Assembly: GCF_000769405.2 (NCBI RefSeq)
Contig: NZ_CP053439.1
Location: forward strand, 620,001 to 684,000
DNA length: 64,000 nucleotides
Source of the DNA: Rhizobium brockwellii
GTDB lineage: Bacteria; Pseudomonadota; Alphaproteobacteria; Rhizobiales; Rhizobiaceae
Direction: 5' to 3'
Of the stretch, positions 1-9,211 are shown piece after piece (positions within the stretch are counted from its first letter, which is position 1; each line of letters begins with the position of its first letter). The notes below the pieces were generated by a model. That model had not been told where the DNA came from. It saw only the letters and a program-made list of their open reading frames with translations, and searched no databases. The translations under genes were made by a program, and so were the position numbers.

Positions 1-669
1 GAGGCCGGCCGGCACACCTTCGGCGATCACTTCGATGACGGCGCCGATCGACGAGCCATTCTTGCGGATGCCGTCGAGATATTCCTCCCAGACCGGCACG
101 ATTGCGGCATCGGGGGAGAAGAACGGGTTCTGATCGACCTGGTCCCAATCCCAGTTGCGGCGGTCGATCTTGTGCTTGCCGATCTGCACCAGCGCCCCGC
201 GCACCGTGGCGCCAGGCACGACGAGGCGGGCGATGCCGCCGGCGGCAACCCGCGCAGCGGTTTCGCGCGCCGAGGAGCGGCCACCGCCGCGATAGTCGCG
301 AATGCCGTATTTGAGGTCGTAGGTATAATCGGCATGGCCGGGGCGATATTGCCGGGCGATCTCGCCGTAATCCTTGGAGCGCTGGTCGGTGTTTTCGATC
401 AGCATGGAGATCGGCGTGCCGGTGGTCGTCATCGTCTCGCCGTCGGCGTCGAGCATGACGCCGGATAATACCTTCACCAGATCGTCCTCGCGCCGCTGCG
501 TCACGAAGCGAGATTGGCCGGGCTTGCGCTTGTCGAGCCAGACCTGCAGGTCCTCGAGTTTGAAGCTAAGCCCCGGAGGGCAGCCGTCGACGACGCAGCC
601 AAGCGCCGGACCATGGCTTTCGCCCCAGGTGGTTACGCGGAAGAGGTGACCGAATGTATTGTGCGACAT
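1..669 (-). CDS. aroC: Chorismate synthase, N-terminal 223 codons (cut by window edge)
   Basis: Converts 5-enolpyruvylshikimate-3-phosphate to chorismate, the last step of the shikimate pathway, using reduced FMN in the cytosol. The protein starts [20 protein letters not shown], which carries the N-terminal signature with the conserved His at residue 19. Further in, [10 protein letters not shown] is the second family signature. The family is usually about 360 residues, so roughly the last 140 lie beyond position 1. The ATG at 669 is chosen because the family normally starts at this point. The identification is secure; only the C-terminus is unseen. Confidence 0.97.
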   Translation of the reverse strand, partial: MSHNTFGHLFRVTTWGESHGPALGCVVDGCPPGLSFKLEDLQVWLDKRKPGQSRFVTQRREDDLVKVLSGVMLDADGETMTTTGTPISMLIENTDQRSKDYGEIARQYRPGHADYTYDLKYGIRDYRGGGRSSARETAARVAAGGIARLVVPGATVRGALVQIGKHKIDRRNWDWDQVDQNPFFSPDAAIVPVWEEYLDGIRKNGSSIGAVIEVIAEGVPAGL

Positions 670-902
670 GTGTTCCGACCGGTGGCGCGCCGAAGCCGAT
701 CGCTGCCGGTCGCGCCATTGCTTGAAAAGGCGGGACACTCATAGGCCAAAAAACCGCCGCGGCAAAAGCCTTTCTTTGCGTCAAACCGGCAGCCCAGGAA
801 ATGCTGTTTCCGTCTTTGCCGGCGATCGACGGCGCATCCTGCCGTCACTCTCTCTGCGCAGGCGGGGAGAGGTCAGGACGAGGCCGATCCGGCAGGCGGC
901 GA

Positions 903-3900
903 TCATGATGCCAGCCGCCACCCTGTTCCGGTGGCTTCGTTGGTGAAATCGTCGAAGGAGAGCGGCCGCGAGAAGGCATAACCCTGCAGGATATCGCAGC
1001 CGAGATCGCGCAGCAGCGCGGCATGTGCCGCCGTCTCCACCCCTTCGGCCACGGTCTCGACGCCGAGCGAGCGGGCGATCTCGATGATCGAGCTGACCAG
1101 TGCGCGCTCCTGCGAGGCATTGACAATCGGCTGTACCAGCTGGCGGTCGATCTTCAGGCGCTTGGGCTTCAGCTTCAGCAAGCTGACGATCGAGGTATGG
1201 CCGGTGCCGAAATCGTCGATCTCGATATCGATGCCGAGCGCCTTGATGCGCTCGAGATTCTGCGAGACGACGTCCTCGCTCTCGTCGAGGAAGATCGATT
1301 CCACCAGTTCGAAGGAGATCTCGCCGGGACGGATATGCAGGTCGGCGAGCGATTCCAACAGGCTGCCGTCATGCAACCGCCGCGCCGAGACATTGACCGA
1401 GACCTTGGGCACCACAATGCCGCGCGCCGTCCAGCGCATCTTGTCGTGCAGCGCCGTTTCCAGCACGATCCGGTCGAGCATCTGCACGACATTGATCTCG
1501 TCGGCGATGCGCAGGAACTTGTCAGGCGCGAGCAACCCCTTGGACGGGTGCTTCCAGCGCACCAGCGCCTCGACGCCGGTCAGCTCCATCGTCCGGGCGC
1601 AGAATTGCGGCTGATACCAAGCGGTGAATTCGCCATTGTCGATGCCGGCGAGGATCTCGTCGGCCGTGCGCTTGGTGTTGATGATATCGGCCTGGAGATT
1701 GTGATTGAAGAATTCGAAGCGGTTGCGGCCCATGCTCTTGGCGCGATAGAGCGCGATATCGGCATTGATCAGCACCTTGCGCGCATCGACATGGATGCCG
1801 TTGGCAAGCGCAATGCCGATCGACACGCCGCAGCGGCAGGAAAAACCCTGGAAATCGATCGGCTGGCGCATCTCCTCGATGATCCGCGTCGAAAGCTGCG
1901 CCATCTCCTTGTCGCCGACGTCGAGGGCGAGGATGACGAATTCGTCGCCGCCGATGCGCGCGACGATGTCGCTGCCGCGGACATTCTTGGCGAGCACCTT
2001 CGAGGCGTGCACCAGCATCGCATCGCCGGCGGCATGGCCGAGCGTGTCGTTGATGTCCTTGAAGCGGTCGAGGTCGATGTGCAGGATCGAGAATTTCTGC
2101 CGCTGCTGGCGGCCGTCATGGGTCAGACTTTCGAGCGCGATGTCGAGCTTGCGGCGGTTGGCGAGTGCGGTCAGCGGGTCGTGCAGCGAATTGTGCTCGA
2201 TCCTGTTCTTGACAAGCTCGAGCTCGATATTCTTGGCGACCGCCTCGTCCTTGGCGGCCTTCAGCCGGATCGTCATCAGCACGTCTTCGGTGGCATCGAA
2301 GGCGATGCCCATGACTTTCATCTCGCCCGTCCCCGTCTGGTGGACCTTGCCGACCGAGCGCACATAACGCACCGAGCCGTCGTCGACGATCACCCGGCAG
2401 ACGAGGGTGTGCGTATCGCCGTTGTGCTTGAAGTGACGCGCGCTTTCGAGTGCCAGGCTCCTGTCCTCGGGATGGATGCGGCTAAGCCAGATCTCCTCGG
2501 TCATGAAGCCGTTGCGCGGCGCAAGCCCATAGAGCTCGTGCATCCGCTCGTTCCAGATCGAGCCGCCGAGGCCGGGCCGCGCCTCCCATATGCCGCACTG
2601 ATAGGAATTGAGCGCCAGGTCGAGCCGGCTGGAAAGCTCGGCGAGCTCGCCCTCGCGGCTCGAGAGTTCTTCAAGCGCCAGCTCCAGCTCGGCATTCTTG
2701 ACCTCGCTCGTATCCTTGGCCTTGCGCAGCGTGTCGGTGATCTCCGCATCGGCGGTCACGTCCCAGACGATGCCGATCGTCTTGCTGACGCCGCCGGCAT
2801 CCGTATAGAAGGCGCCGACCGAGCGCAGATGGCGGATGCCGCCGTCGCCAAGCAGGATGCGGTACTGAGCCGTGCAGGCAGCGCCGGCAATGCTGCAGCT
2901 GAAGAAATGCACTTCGGCGGTTTCACGATCCTCGGGCAGGATCGCCGCCAGCCATTCGTCGAGCGCCCGGCTTCCTTCTTTCGCCGCTTTGCCGTGCAGA
3001 GCCGCGGCACGGGCATCCCAGAGCAGACTGCTCGAATGATCCTCCAGCTCCCAGATGCCGATATTGGAGGATTCCAGCGCCAGGTTGAGCCGCTGCGACA
3101 GTTCCAGCAATTTTGCCTCGCGGGTCTCCAGCGCGGTGATGTTGCGATTGCGCTCGCCGAGCAGCAGGGTCGCGAAGAAGATCGGCACGATGATGATGAA
3201 GCCGGCGGCAAGGATGATCAGACGCAGCTCGGTGCGATTTTCCGGTATCGCGTTCCAGCCGCTGTTAGGGACCGCGGAAAGCTCCCACTTGCCGCCGGCA
3301 AAGCCGATCTTCTGGCGCATCGGATTCTTGTCATCGATATCGGACGAACCGAAGAACGGCGGCGGCAGAGCAGCATTGGTCGCGGCCGTCGCGCCGATAT
3401 CGCGGATGGCGATCGAAAGATGGCCGAGATGCGGATAGCGCTCCCGGTTTTCGCGGTCGCGCGCCGGCATCAGCCCGGTCGCCTGGTAAAACATTGTCTG
3501 GTCGATCGCGACCTCGACTGCCCCCCAGAGCCGCCGCTCGCCGTTCTCCCTGACGAAAACCGGAAAGAAGATGGCAAAGGCGTCGCGGCCATCAATGCTG
3601 ATCGGGCCGTAGAAGCGCGCCGACTGGTCGCCGGCCGCGCTGGTCATCGCCTGGCGGAAGAAGAGGGTTTCGCGCACGTCGCGGCCGATCCGCTCATTGC
3701 CGGATTGCGATGGGTGGATGTCACGGATGATGAAATCAGGGGCGACGGCGATATGAATGAAAGACGGGTTCTGGATCAGCAGCCAATTGATCTGGCGCTC
3801 CATCTCCTCTCCGTTGGCCGTGCTGACGGAGATCAGGTTCGTCAGGTCGCGGACGACGCTGAGGTCCATATTGATCTCGGCCATGACCCGGGCGCGGATC

Positions 3901-4082
3901 AGGTTGGTCTCGTTTTCGGTGCGGATATGAAGTTCGCGCACATGAGACGCAGTATTGGCCCGGTCGAGGCCGAAGCCGACCATGATGACGACGAGGGCGA
4001 CAAGCGACGAAACCAGAAACGAAACGCGAGTATTCTTCAACACGCGCCGCAACTGCTTGCTGTCGCTGAGCCTGGATAGCAA
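903..4082 (-). CDS. Membrane-bound PAS-PAS-GGDEF-EAL cyclic-di-GMP signalling protein
   Basis: A 1059-residue sensor that should make and/or break cyclic-di-GMP at the inner membrane. TM helix 1 is at about 20-40, followed by a periplasmic CHASE-like sensor region (about 41-285) and TM helix 2 (about 288-310). Two PAS-like segments follow, then GGDEF (about 632-800) and EAL (about 802-1050). The GGDEF signature is intact at about 711, and an RxxD (RGSD) inhibitory-site motif lies five residues before it. In the EAL domain the EAL triplet (about 838), DDFGTG and AEGVE motifs are intact, so both activities look possible. No operon partner is evident. A 1018-codon open frame lies antisense to it and is treated as a high-GC shadow. 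Confidence 0.93.
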   Translation of the reverse strand: MLSRLSDSKQLRRVLKNTRVSFLVSSLVALVVIMVGFGLDRANTASHVRELHIRTENETNLIRARVMAEINMDLSVVRDLTNLISVSTANGEEMERQINWLLIQNPSFIHIAVAPDFIIRDIHPSQSGNERIGRDVRETLFFRQAMTSAAGDQSARFYGPISIDGRDAFAIFFPVFVRENGERRLWGAVEVAIDQTMFYQATGLMPARDRENRERYPHLGHLSIAIRDIGATAATNAALPPPFFGSSDIDDKNPMRQKIGFAGGKWELSAVPNSGWNAIPENRTELRLIILAAGFIIIVPIFFATLLLGERNRNITALETREAKLLELSQRLNLALESSNIGIWELEDHSSSLLWDARAAALHGKAAKEGSRALDEWLAAILPEDRETAEVHFFSCSIAGAACTAQYRILLGDGGIRHLRSVGAFYTDAGGVSKTIGIVWDVTADAEITDTLRKAKDTSEVKNAELELALEELSSREGELAELSSRLDLALNSYQCGIWEARPGLGGSIWNERMHELYGLAPRNGFMTEEIWLSRIHPEDRSLALESARHFKHNGDTHTLVCRVIVDDGSVRYVRSVGKVHQTGTGEMKVMGIAFDATEDVLMTIRLKAAKDEAVAKNIELELVKNRIEHNSLHDPLTALANRRKLDIALESLTHDGRQQRQKFSILHIDLDRFKDINDTLGHAAGDAMLVHASKVLAKNVRGSDIVARIGGDEFVILALDVGDKEMAQLSTRIIEEMRQPIDFQGFSCRCGVSIGIALANGIHVDARKVLINADIALYRAKSMGRNRFEFFNHNLQADIINTKRTADEILAGIDNGEFTAWYQPQFCARTMELTGVEALVRWKHPSKGLLAPDKFLRIADEINVVQMLDRIVLETALHDKMRWTARGIVVPKVSVNVSARRLHDGSLLESLADLHIRPGEISFELVESIFLDESEDVVSQNLERIKALGIDIEIDDFGTGHTSIVSLLKLKPKRLKIDRQLVQPIVNASQERALVSSIIEIARSLGVETVAEGVETAAHAALLRDLGCDILQGYAFSRPLSFDDFTNEATGTGWRLAS

Positions 4083-4338
4083 AATGAAACTCCCCTGTTG
4101 GCGAGCAACTGTAGGACGCGCGGGTTAATTTACGATTGCCCGCCGGCGATGCCGAAAAATCGTGTGAAGGGAAAAACCGCGGGTTAACGCGGCATCTTGA
4201 TTATATTTAAAATCCTATTCATCAATTGGGCGGGAAAAGCCATTCTTACGGGCAATTTTCGCCATATTCAGGAGCTTATCTGTGGCCAGTCATTTTTCCG
4301 TGCAGCTTGTCGTGCAGCGTTTCAAAAGGATTGTCGCC

Positions 4339-4599
4339 ATGCGTTTCGTCGTCGCCACGCTTTTGGCAACAGCAAGTTTCCTGTCACCGATGAGCGGTTT
4401 TGCCGAGAGCGCCGATATTGAGGCGACGATCAAGAAGGTCGACACCGCCAACCTCGTGCTGACGCTCGATGATGGCAAGACCTATCAGGCGCCCGAGGAA
4501 TTCAATTTCGACGGCCTCGAAGCCGGCGTGAAGGTGATCGTCTTCTATACCGAGGTCGACGGCAAACGCGTCATCAACGATCTCGACATCGTCAAATAG
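4339..4599 (+). CDS. DUF1344 family secreted small protein
   Basis: An 86-residue protein with an N-terminal signal peptide (about residues 1-22, ending near GFAES) and a small beta-rich domain. The stretch TIKKVDTANLVLTLDDGKTY resembles the DUF1344 family common in Rhizobiaceae. I chose the ATG at 4339 over the in-frame ATG at 4282 because it puts the hydrophobic signal segment at the N-terminus. It probably acts in the periplasm; its function is unknown. It is flanked by the oppositely oriented GGDEF-EAL gene upstream and a RIME-like element directly downstream. Confidence 0.8.
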   Translation: MRFVVATLLATASFLSPMSGFAESADIEATIKKVDTANLVLTLDDGKTYQAPEEFNFDGLEAGVKVIVFYTEVDGKRVINDLDIVK

Positions 4600-4613
4600 G
4601 CAGCGGATAGATG

Positions 4614-4790
4614 CCCCTCACCCTAACCCTCTCCCCGTAAAAACGGGGAGAGGGGACGTGCCATGCGAGATATCGGCGGGGAACGGAGAGGTCGCGGCAT
4701 GGTCCCTTCGCCCCGCGAGCGGGGGTCCGAAGGACGGGTCGAGACCCGTGGCTCGACCCAGGCAAAAGTGGCGGCAGCCGGATGAGGGGC
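4614..4790. repeat. RIME-like intergenic mosaic element, copy 1
   Basis: It begins CCCCTCACCCTAACCCT and ends GATGAGGGG, with an inner perfect hairpin (CTCCCCGT / ACGGGGAG). It shares several blocks with 14999-15172 and the short blocks CTCCCC / GGGGAG with 26303-26463. A block reading CGGGGGTCCGAAGGACGGGT then CGAGACCCGTGGCTCGACC sits on its right side. This is the style of the rhizobial RIME/mosaic intergenic repeats; family membership is from memory. Confidence 0.75.
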
Positions 4791-4857
4791 AGGTCTCGGC
4801 AATCTCATTGGCCGACAACTCGCTCGTGTCCCAACTCAACCGAGCGCCCTGCAATCC

Positions 4858-5448
4858 TTACAGCCAGGCGATCGTCCGCTCCGTGGTTTCGATCCTGATG
4901 ATCCGGTCCTGCGGGATCGCGCCTTCCGCAGCCGTGCTTTTCGGCAGGTCGGCGATCGTCTGGAAAAGCGTGCGGATGACGCCGCCATGGGTGACGCAAA
5001 CCGTCGGACGATCGACGGAGTTCAGCCAAGAGCCGGTGCGCCAGGAGAGGATTTCATAGCTTTCCGCATCATCGCCGGGCGGGATGAAATCCCATTTAGA
5101 GGCATTGCGTTCCGCCACCCGCTCGCGCTGCGTCGCCTTCAGCTCCTTGAGCGTCGAGCCCTCCCAGTCGCCGAAGGAAATTTCCACCAGCCTCGGATCG
5201 GTGCGATAGGCGAGCGGCAGCAAGCCCATGGCAGTGCGCATGATTTCCATTGTCGCGCGCGTGCGCTGGAGCGGGCTTGCGACGAAATCGAATTGGTCGA
5301 CCGTGTCGCCGAGGATCCCGGCAAGCGCGATGCCGTTCTGCCGGGCCTGCTCCAGGCCCGTGGCATTCATCGGGATATCTTTCTGACCCTGCAGGCGGCG
5401 CTCGGCATTCCAGGCGGTCTGGCCGTGTCTGATCACGTAGATAAGCAC
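4858..5448 (-). CDS. Histidine phosphatase family protein (phosphoglycerate mutase-like)
   Basis: 196 residues. The phosphohistidine motif IRHGQTAWN is at about 6-14, and the second catalytic His is in VCVTHGGVIRT near residue 155. An acidic residue in the middle (DPRLVEISFGDWEG) fits the general acid region of cofactor-dependent mutase-like phosphatases. The substrate cannot be read from sequence; relatives include broad-specificity phosphatases and alpha-ribazole phosphatase, but no cobalamin gene is nearby. It is a single gene on the minus strand, separated from fabI by two large hairpins. Confidence 0.9.
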   Translation of the reverse strand: MLIYVIRHGQTAWNAERRLQGQKDIPMNATGLEQARQNGIALAGILGDTVDQFDFVASPLQRTRATMEIMRTAMGLLPLAYRTDPRLVEISFGDWEGSTLKELKATQRERVAERNASKWDFIPPGDDAESYEILSWRTGSWLNSVDRPTVCVTHGGVIRTLFQTIADLPKSTAAEGAIPQDRIIRIETTERTIAWL

Positions 5449-5471
5449 GGTCTCAGCTCCGCTCGAAATGC

Positions 5472-5552
5472 TCTAGTGGAATGAATTTGACATTTGAGTC
5501 CCGCTTGCAGCGCGCTCTCAACTCAAATGTCAAATTCGAAAATTCCACTAGA
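5472..5552. repeat. Large imperfect inverted repeat 1 (CTAGTGG family)
   Basis: Left arm 5472-5499 and right arm 5521-5552 pair as TCTAGTGGAA, a small mismatch, then AATTTGACATTTGAGT, with a 21-base loop. It shares the outer CTAGTGG and inner GACATTTG words with the neighbouring inverted repeat at 5565-5640. Confidence 0.85.
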
Positions 5553-5564
5553 ATCATATAGTTG

Positions 5565-5640
5565 CTAGTGGTCCTCAAGATTCCGACATTTGCTCTCGAG
5601 GGTGCTGCAATCGATGCAAATGTCGGAATCGGACCACTAG
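5565..5640. repeat. Large inverted repeat 2 (CTAGTGG family), carries the fabI stop codon
   Basis: Left arm 5565-5593 and right arm 5616-5640 pair as CTAGTGGTCC, a 4-base bulge, then GATTCCGACATTTGC. The terminal CTAG at 5637-5640 supplies the TAG stop of fabI on the minus strand. It could act as a transcription end or mRNA stabiliser for fabI, but no T-run follows. Confidence 0.85.
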
Positions 5641-6455
5641 TCCTTGATGACGGAAATGTCGGGCGCGTCGACCGCCTTCATGCCGATGACATGATAGCCG
5701 CTGTCGGCATGGTGCACTTCGCCGGTGACGGAGCGCGACAGGTCCGACAGGAGATAGAGGCCGACATCGCCAACTTCCTCGATGGTGACGGTACGGCGCA
5801 GCGGCGCGTTATATTCGTTCCACTTCAGAATATAGCGGAAATCGCCGATGCCTGAGGCGGCAAGCGTCTTGATCGGTCCGGCCGAGACGGCATTGACGCG
5901 GATGTTCTGTGGCCCGAGGTCGACGGCGAGATACTTGACGCTGGCTTCGAGCGCGGCCTTGGCGACACCCATGACGTTATAGTTCGGCATCACCTTTTCG
6001 GCGCCGTAGTAGGTCAGCGTCAGCATGGCGCCGCCATCCGTCATCAGCTTCTCGGCGCGGCGTGCGACCGAGGTGAAGGAATAGACGGAGATCTGCATCG
6101 TCTTGGTGAAATTGTCGGCCGAGGTGTCGACGTAGCGGCCGGTCAACTCGTCCTTGTCGGAAAAGCCGATCGCATGCACGAGGAAATCGATCTTACCCCA
6201 GAGCTTTTCGACGTTTGCGAAAACTTCATCGATGGTGGCCTCGTCGGCGACGTCACAGTGGCCGACGAGCGTCGCGCCGATTTCGGCGGCGAGCGGCTCG
6301 ACGCGCTTCTTCAGCGCATCGCCCTGGTAAGTGAACGCGACTTCTCCGCCCTGCGCATGAATGGCCTTGGCAATACCCCACGCAATCGAACGATTGTTGG
6401 CGACACCCATGATGACGCCGCGTTTGCCTGCCATGAGGCCGGATGCTTGAGCCAT
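5637..6455 (-). CDS. fabI: Enoyl-[acyl-carrier-protein] reductase (NADH)
   Basis: Reduces trans-2-enoyl-ACP in the last step of each fatty-acid elongation cycle. It is a 272-residue short-chain dehydrogenase fold. The nucleotide-binding region reads GVANNRSIAWGIA near the N-terminus, which is the atypical FabI form. The catalytic Tyr-(x6)-Lys is present as YNVMGVAK. The start MAQASGLMAGKRG at 6455 is preferred over an upstream in-frame ATG at 6515, because homologues begin shortly before the first beta strand. The stop codon lies in the end of an inverted repeat. Confidence 0.96.
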   Translation of the reverse strand: MAQASGLMAGKRGVIMGVANNRSIAWGIAKAIHAQGGEVAFTYQGDALKKRVEPLAAEIGATLVGHCDVADEATIDEVFANVEKLWGKIDFLVHAIGFSDKDELTGRYVDTSADNFTKTMQISVYSFTSVARRAEKLMTDGGAMLTLTYYGAEKVMPNYNVMGVAKAALEASVKYLAVDLGPQNIRVNAVSAGPIKTLAASGIGDFRYILKWNEYNAPLRRTVTIEEVGDVGLYLLSDLSRSVTGEVHHADSGYHVIGMKAVDAPDISVIKD

Positions 6456-6576
6456 ATTTCGCTCCCTAGGATTCTGATCGATCCTGCCTATGGCATAGGC
6501 CGTTAATCGGTTCAAGCTTGGCCGGGATCATCAACTGTTAGGGATCGTAATAAAGGGTGCGAATGTCATAAAAATT

Positions 6577-7764
6577 TCATAGGAACAGGCCTTCGCGCAT
6601 GCTCCGCATGAGATCGGTGACTTTGTCGTCGGGTTTTTCCCACAAGATAATGCGCAATTCGACGACCAGATCGCCTCTGCCGCCCTCTTCGCGGGGCAAT
6701 CCCTGGCCAGGAATCCTAATCGTCTTGTCCGAGCCGGACCATGCCGGGATCGTCACGTTAAGCGGCCCGCTCGGTCCTTCGATGCGCGCCTCGGTGCCGA
6801 GCACGGCATTTTCGATGCTGAGCGGCAGCACGGCGTGCAGATCGAAACCGTCGACGGTGAAGCGCGGATCGGGCGCAATGCGAATGTTGATGACGGCGTC
6901 GCCGCGCTGCATGCCCGGCAGTTTGAAGCCCTGTCCCTTGAGCCTGATCTCGTGGCCGTCGGTCGTGCCTGCCGGCAAGGCGAAGCCGATTTCGCGGCCC
7001 TCCGGCAGTGCCGCGGTGATCCAGCCGCTCTTCAACACGTCGTCGATCGTCACCGTCGCCGTCGTCACCTCATCCGGTGCTTTCTCAAGGCCGGTATCCT
7101 TGGCGCCGGTGAAACGGCGCACCAGGTTTGTCAGGATGGTGAGCGGCAGCGACAGGTTGGCGGCGGCATTTGGCCCGGCTTCCCCCGTTTCCTCGTCGCC
7201 CTTGACCTCGGCCTCGGCGGCATCGCCATCCATGCGCCTGCCGGTGTCGCCCTGGGCGTTTTGGGTCTGCTGATTTTGGGCCTGCTGGTATTGCGCCTGC
7301 TGGGCGCGAGCCTGCGCCTGGCCGCCGGCCGCAGCCCGGGCCTGGGCGCCGAAAATGCGATCCACCATCTCGTCGGCGGCCTCACCGGAACCTGCCTGTT
7401 GCCTGTTGCCCTCGGCAGCCGCCTTCTGGGCGGCGCGCGCCAATTCTTCCATCACGCGCTCAGCATTGGCCTGCGCCGCCTTGGCGCGCACGGCCGCCTC
7501 GCGAGCGGCCTGGCGCTGCTGCATGATCGTCTGTTCGTGTTTCTTGGCTTCGGCCATCCGCAGGGCATTGTCGAACAGGCTGCGTTTGCGCGGGTCTTTC
7601 AGCGTTTCATAGGCGCGGCCGATCTCGGCGAACCGGGCCGTCGCCGTCGGATCGTCCTGATTGTGGTCGGGATGGGCTGATTTGGCCATGTTGCGCCAAG
7701 CCGCCTTGATCTCGTCTACTGCCGCGTCGCGCTTGACGCCCAGAATTTTATAAGGATCGCGCAT
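6577..7764 (-). CDS. DnaJ-class chaperone, CbpA-like (J domain plus C-terminal domains, no zinc finger)
   Basis: A 395-residue Hsp40 co-chaperone. The J domain is at residues 1-65 (RDPYKILGV start; HPD motif at about 32-34). A long Ala/Gln/Glu-rich linker with a run of QxQ repeats follows (about 85-200), then two DnaJ C-terminal beta domains (about 240-390). There is no CxxCxGxG zinc-finger repeat, so it is a type II / CbpA-like protein rather than DnaJ itself. It probably stimulates a DnaK ATPase. The ATG at 7764 is chosen over an upstream in-frame ATG at 7875 because the J domain begins immediately after it. It lies 121 bases upstream of fabI on the same strand. Confidence 0.92.
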   Translation of the reverse strand: MRDPYKILGVKRDAAVDEIKAAWRNMAKSAHPDHNQDDPTATARFAEIGRAYETLKDPRKRSLFDNALRMAEAKKHEQTIMQQRQAAREAAVRAKAAQANAERVMEELARAAQKAAAEGNRQQAGSGEAADEMVDRIFGAQARAAAGGQAQARAQQAQYQQAQNQQTQNAQGDTGRRMDGDAAEAEVKGDEETGEAGPNAAANLSLPLTILTNLVRRFTGAKDTGLEKAPDEVTTATVTIDDVLKSGWITAALPEGREIGFALPAGTTDGHEIRLKGQGFKLPGMQRGDAVINIRIAPDPRFTVDGFDLHAVLPLSIENAVLGTEARIEGPSGPLNVTIPAWSGSDKTIRIPGQGLPREEGGRGDLVVELRIILWEKPDDKVTDLMRSMREGLFL

Positions 7765-8007
7765 GTTAAAACCGCCGGTGTTGCGATGCGGCAAGCCTCG
7801 TCCTTGCCCGGCATCCCCGTCCAATAAAACGTCTGTGCCGCCACCCGCCACAAAGGCAGGAACAGCCACTCTCAACGCCGATCCTGCGGGCCGAGTTGCT
7901 AATCACTTGTTATTTCTGGGCAGAGATGTGGTGTGTTTCGCGGTAAATGGTTAGCTCTTTGCTAAGCATTCGGCAGAAAGCGGTCGCGCGTTAACCTGTT
8001 GGCGACG

Positions 8008-8054
8008 GCGCTGCGCGTCTTTTCGAACGCGCAAAGGGACGTTGTAATAGTTTG
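8008..8054. repeat. 47-base dispersed repeat, copy A
   Basis: Reads GCGCTGCGCGTCTTTTCGAA then CGCGCAAAGGGACGTTGTAA. It is about 80 percent identical by eye to 22382-22428. It contains a short GCGCGT..ACGCGC hairpin. It occupies most of the only notable sequence in the 296-base gap 7765-8060; the rest of that gap shows nothing recognisable. Confidence 0.7.
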
Positions 8055-8060
8055 GGAGGG

Positions 8061-8519
8061 TCAGCTCTCGGGCTGGAAGCTCAGAAGCTGCCAGTTGCCG
8101 CCGCCGACGAGGCAGGTCTTGCCGTAGAATTTGGCGATGCCGACATAGGAATGCCGCGTCGTGCGGAACTGGCGGCAGACCTGGCCGGACTCGTTGTTCT
8201 CGACGATGGTATCGATGACGCCGGCACTGCCGGTCGATGCGTTCGCCCAGGGAAGCGGCTGGCCCTCGAGCCTTTGCACGTCGGCCGAGGTCACGGCGTT
8301 GCGCACGGTCATCTCGTCGGAAAGCGTGTCGGTGCTCGGCGGCGTCTGCGGCACGGTGCCGGTGGCCACCGACCGGTCGACCTTGGCGTCACTCAAGAAA
8401 TCCATACCGCCGCCAACGCAGCCGGAAAGCGACAACATCGCGGTGCCGATGACGAAGAACGCGCGGCTGCGTCGCCGCAGGCCCTTTGTATGGCGAGATG
8501 ACTTTGTTATGACTTCCAC
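8061..8519 (-). CDS. Lipoprotein resembling RT0821/Lpp0805-type surface antigens
   Basis: About 152 residues. A basic N-terminus (KGLRRRSR) leads into a hydrophobic stretch ending in a lipobox LSGC, so it is probably a lipid-anchored envelope protein. The C-terminal half (PLPWANASTGSAGVI, CRQFRTTRHSYVG) resembles the small 17-kDa surface-antigen-like family found in Rickettsia, Legionella and rhizobia. I prefer a GTG start at 8519, preceded by AGGA. The longer frame from 8606 would run into the start of divergent pdxH and displace the signal peptide. Function unknown. Confidence 0.72.
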   Translation of the reverse strand: MEVITKSSRHTKGLRRRSRAFFVIGTAMLSLSGCVGGGMDFLSDAKVDRSVATGTVPQTPPSTDTLSDEMTVRNAVTSADVQRLEGQPLPWANASTGSAGVIDTIVENNESGQVCRQFRTTRHSYVGIAKFYGKTCLVGGGNWQLLSFQPES

Positions 8520-8584
8520 CCTGCATCCTGTCCAGTTATCAAAAGCTGGGCGAGTTTTGAATAATCCGGGGCATTTGAACCAAT

Positions 8585-9205
8585 ATGTCGGCAAACGAGT
8601 TAACAAGCGGTGACTTTACCGAAAGTGGCGAACCCTTCAAGCTCTTTGCCGAATGGCTGAAAGAAGCCGAGGCTTCCGAGCCCAACGACCCCAATGCGGT
8701 GGCGCTGGCAACGGTCGATGAGGATGGTCTTCCCAATGTCCGCATGGTTCTCCTGAAGGGATTCGACGATGACGGTTTCGTCTTTTACACCAATTTCGAG
8801 AGCCAGAAAGGCCGCGAAATTCTTGGCCAGAAAAAGGCTGCCATGTGTTTTCACTGGAAAAGCCTGCGCCGCCAGGTGAGGCTGCGCGGCTCCGTCGAGA
8901 TCGTCACCGATGCTGAAGCGGACGACTATTTCAAGACGCGGGCGCGCGGCAGCCGCATCGGTGCCTGGGCTTCTAAACAATCGCGTCCGCTCGAAAGCCG
9001 TTTCGCGCTGGAAAAGGCCGTGGCCGAATATACCGCGCGTTATGCCATCGGCGAGATTCCGCGCCCCGCCCACTGGTCGGGCTTCCGCATCCGGCCGACC
9101 TCGATCGAATTCTGGAAGGACCAGAAATTCCGTCTGCATGACCGTGTCGAATTCCGCCGGCCATCACCGGAAGGTGAATGGGACAAGGTGCGGATGTATC
9201 CGTGA
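8585..9205 (+). CDS. pdxH: Pyridoxamine 5'-phosphate oxidase
   Basis: An FMN enzyme that oxidises pyridoxamine/pyridoxine 5'-phosphate to pyridoxal 5'-phosphate in vitamin B6 synthesis. It is 206 residues, close to family length. The FMN-binding part reads [20 protein letters not shown] and [13 protein letters not shown], and the C-terminus has the family ending with [16 protein letters not shown] and RMYP. Several of its products' consumers are in this window (for example thrC). It is divergent from the lipoprotein gene. Confidence 0.97.
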   Translation: MSANELTSGDFTESGEPFKLFAEWLKEAEASEPNDPNAVALATVDEDGLPNVRMVLLKGFDDDGFVFYTNFESQKGREILGQKKAAMCFHWKSLRRQVRLRGSVEIVTDAEADDYFKTRARGSRIGAWASKQSRPLESRFALEKAVAEYTARYAIGEIPRPAHWSGFRIRPTSIEFWKDQKFRLHDRVEFRRPSPEGEWDKVRMYP

Positions 9206-9211
9206 CGGGCT

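Noticed and set aside
1023..4079. 1018-codon open frame on the plus strand antisense to the GGDEF-EAL gene
   Set aside because: It has no recognised domain and Arg/Asp/Ala-rich composition typical of a high-GC mirror frame; the minus-strand gene has clear motifs.
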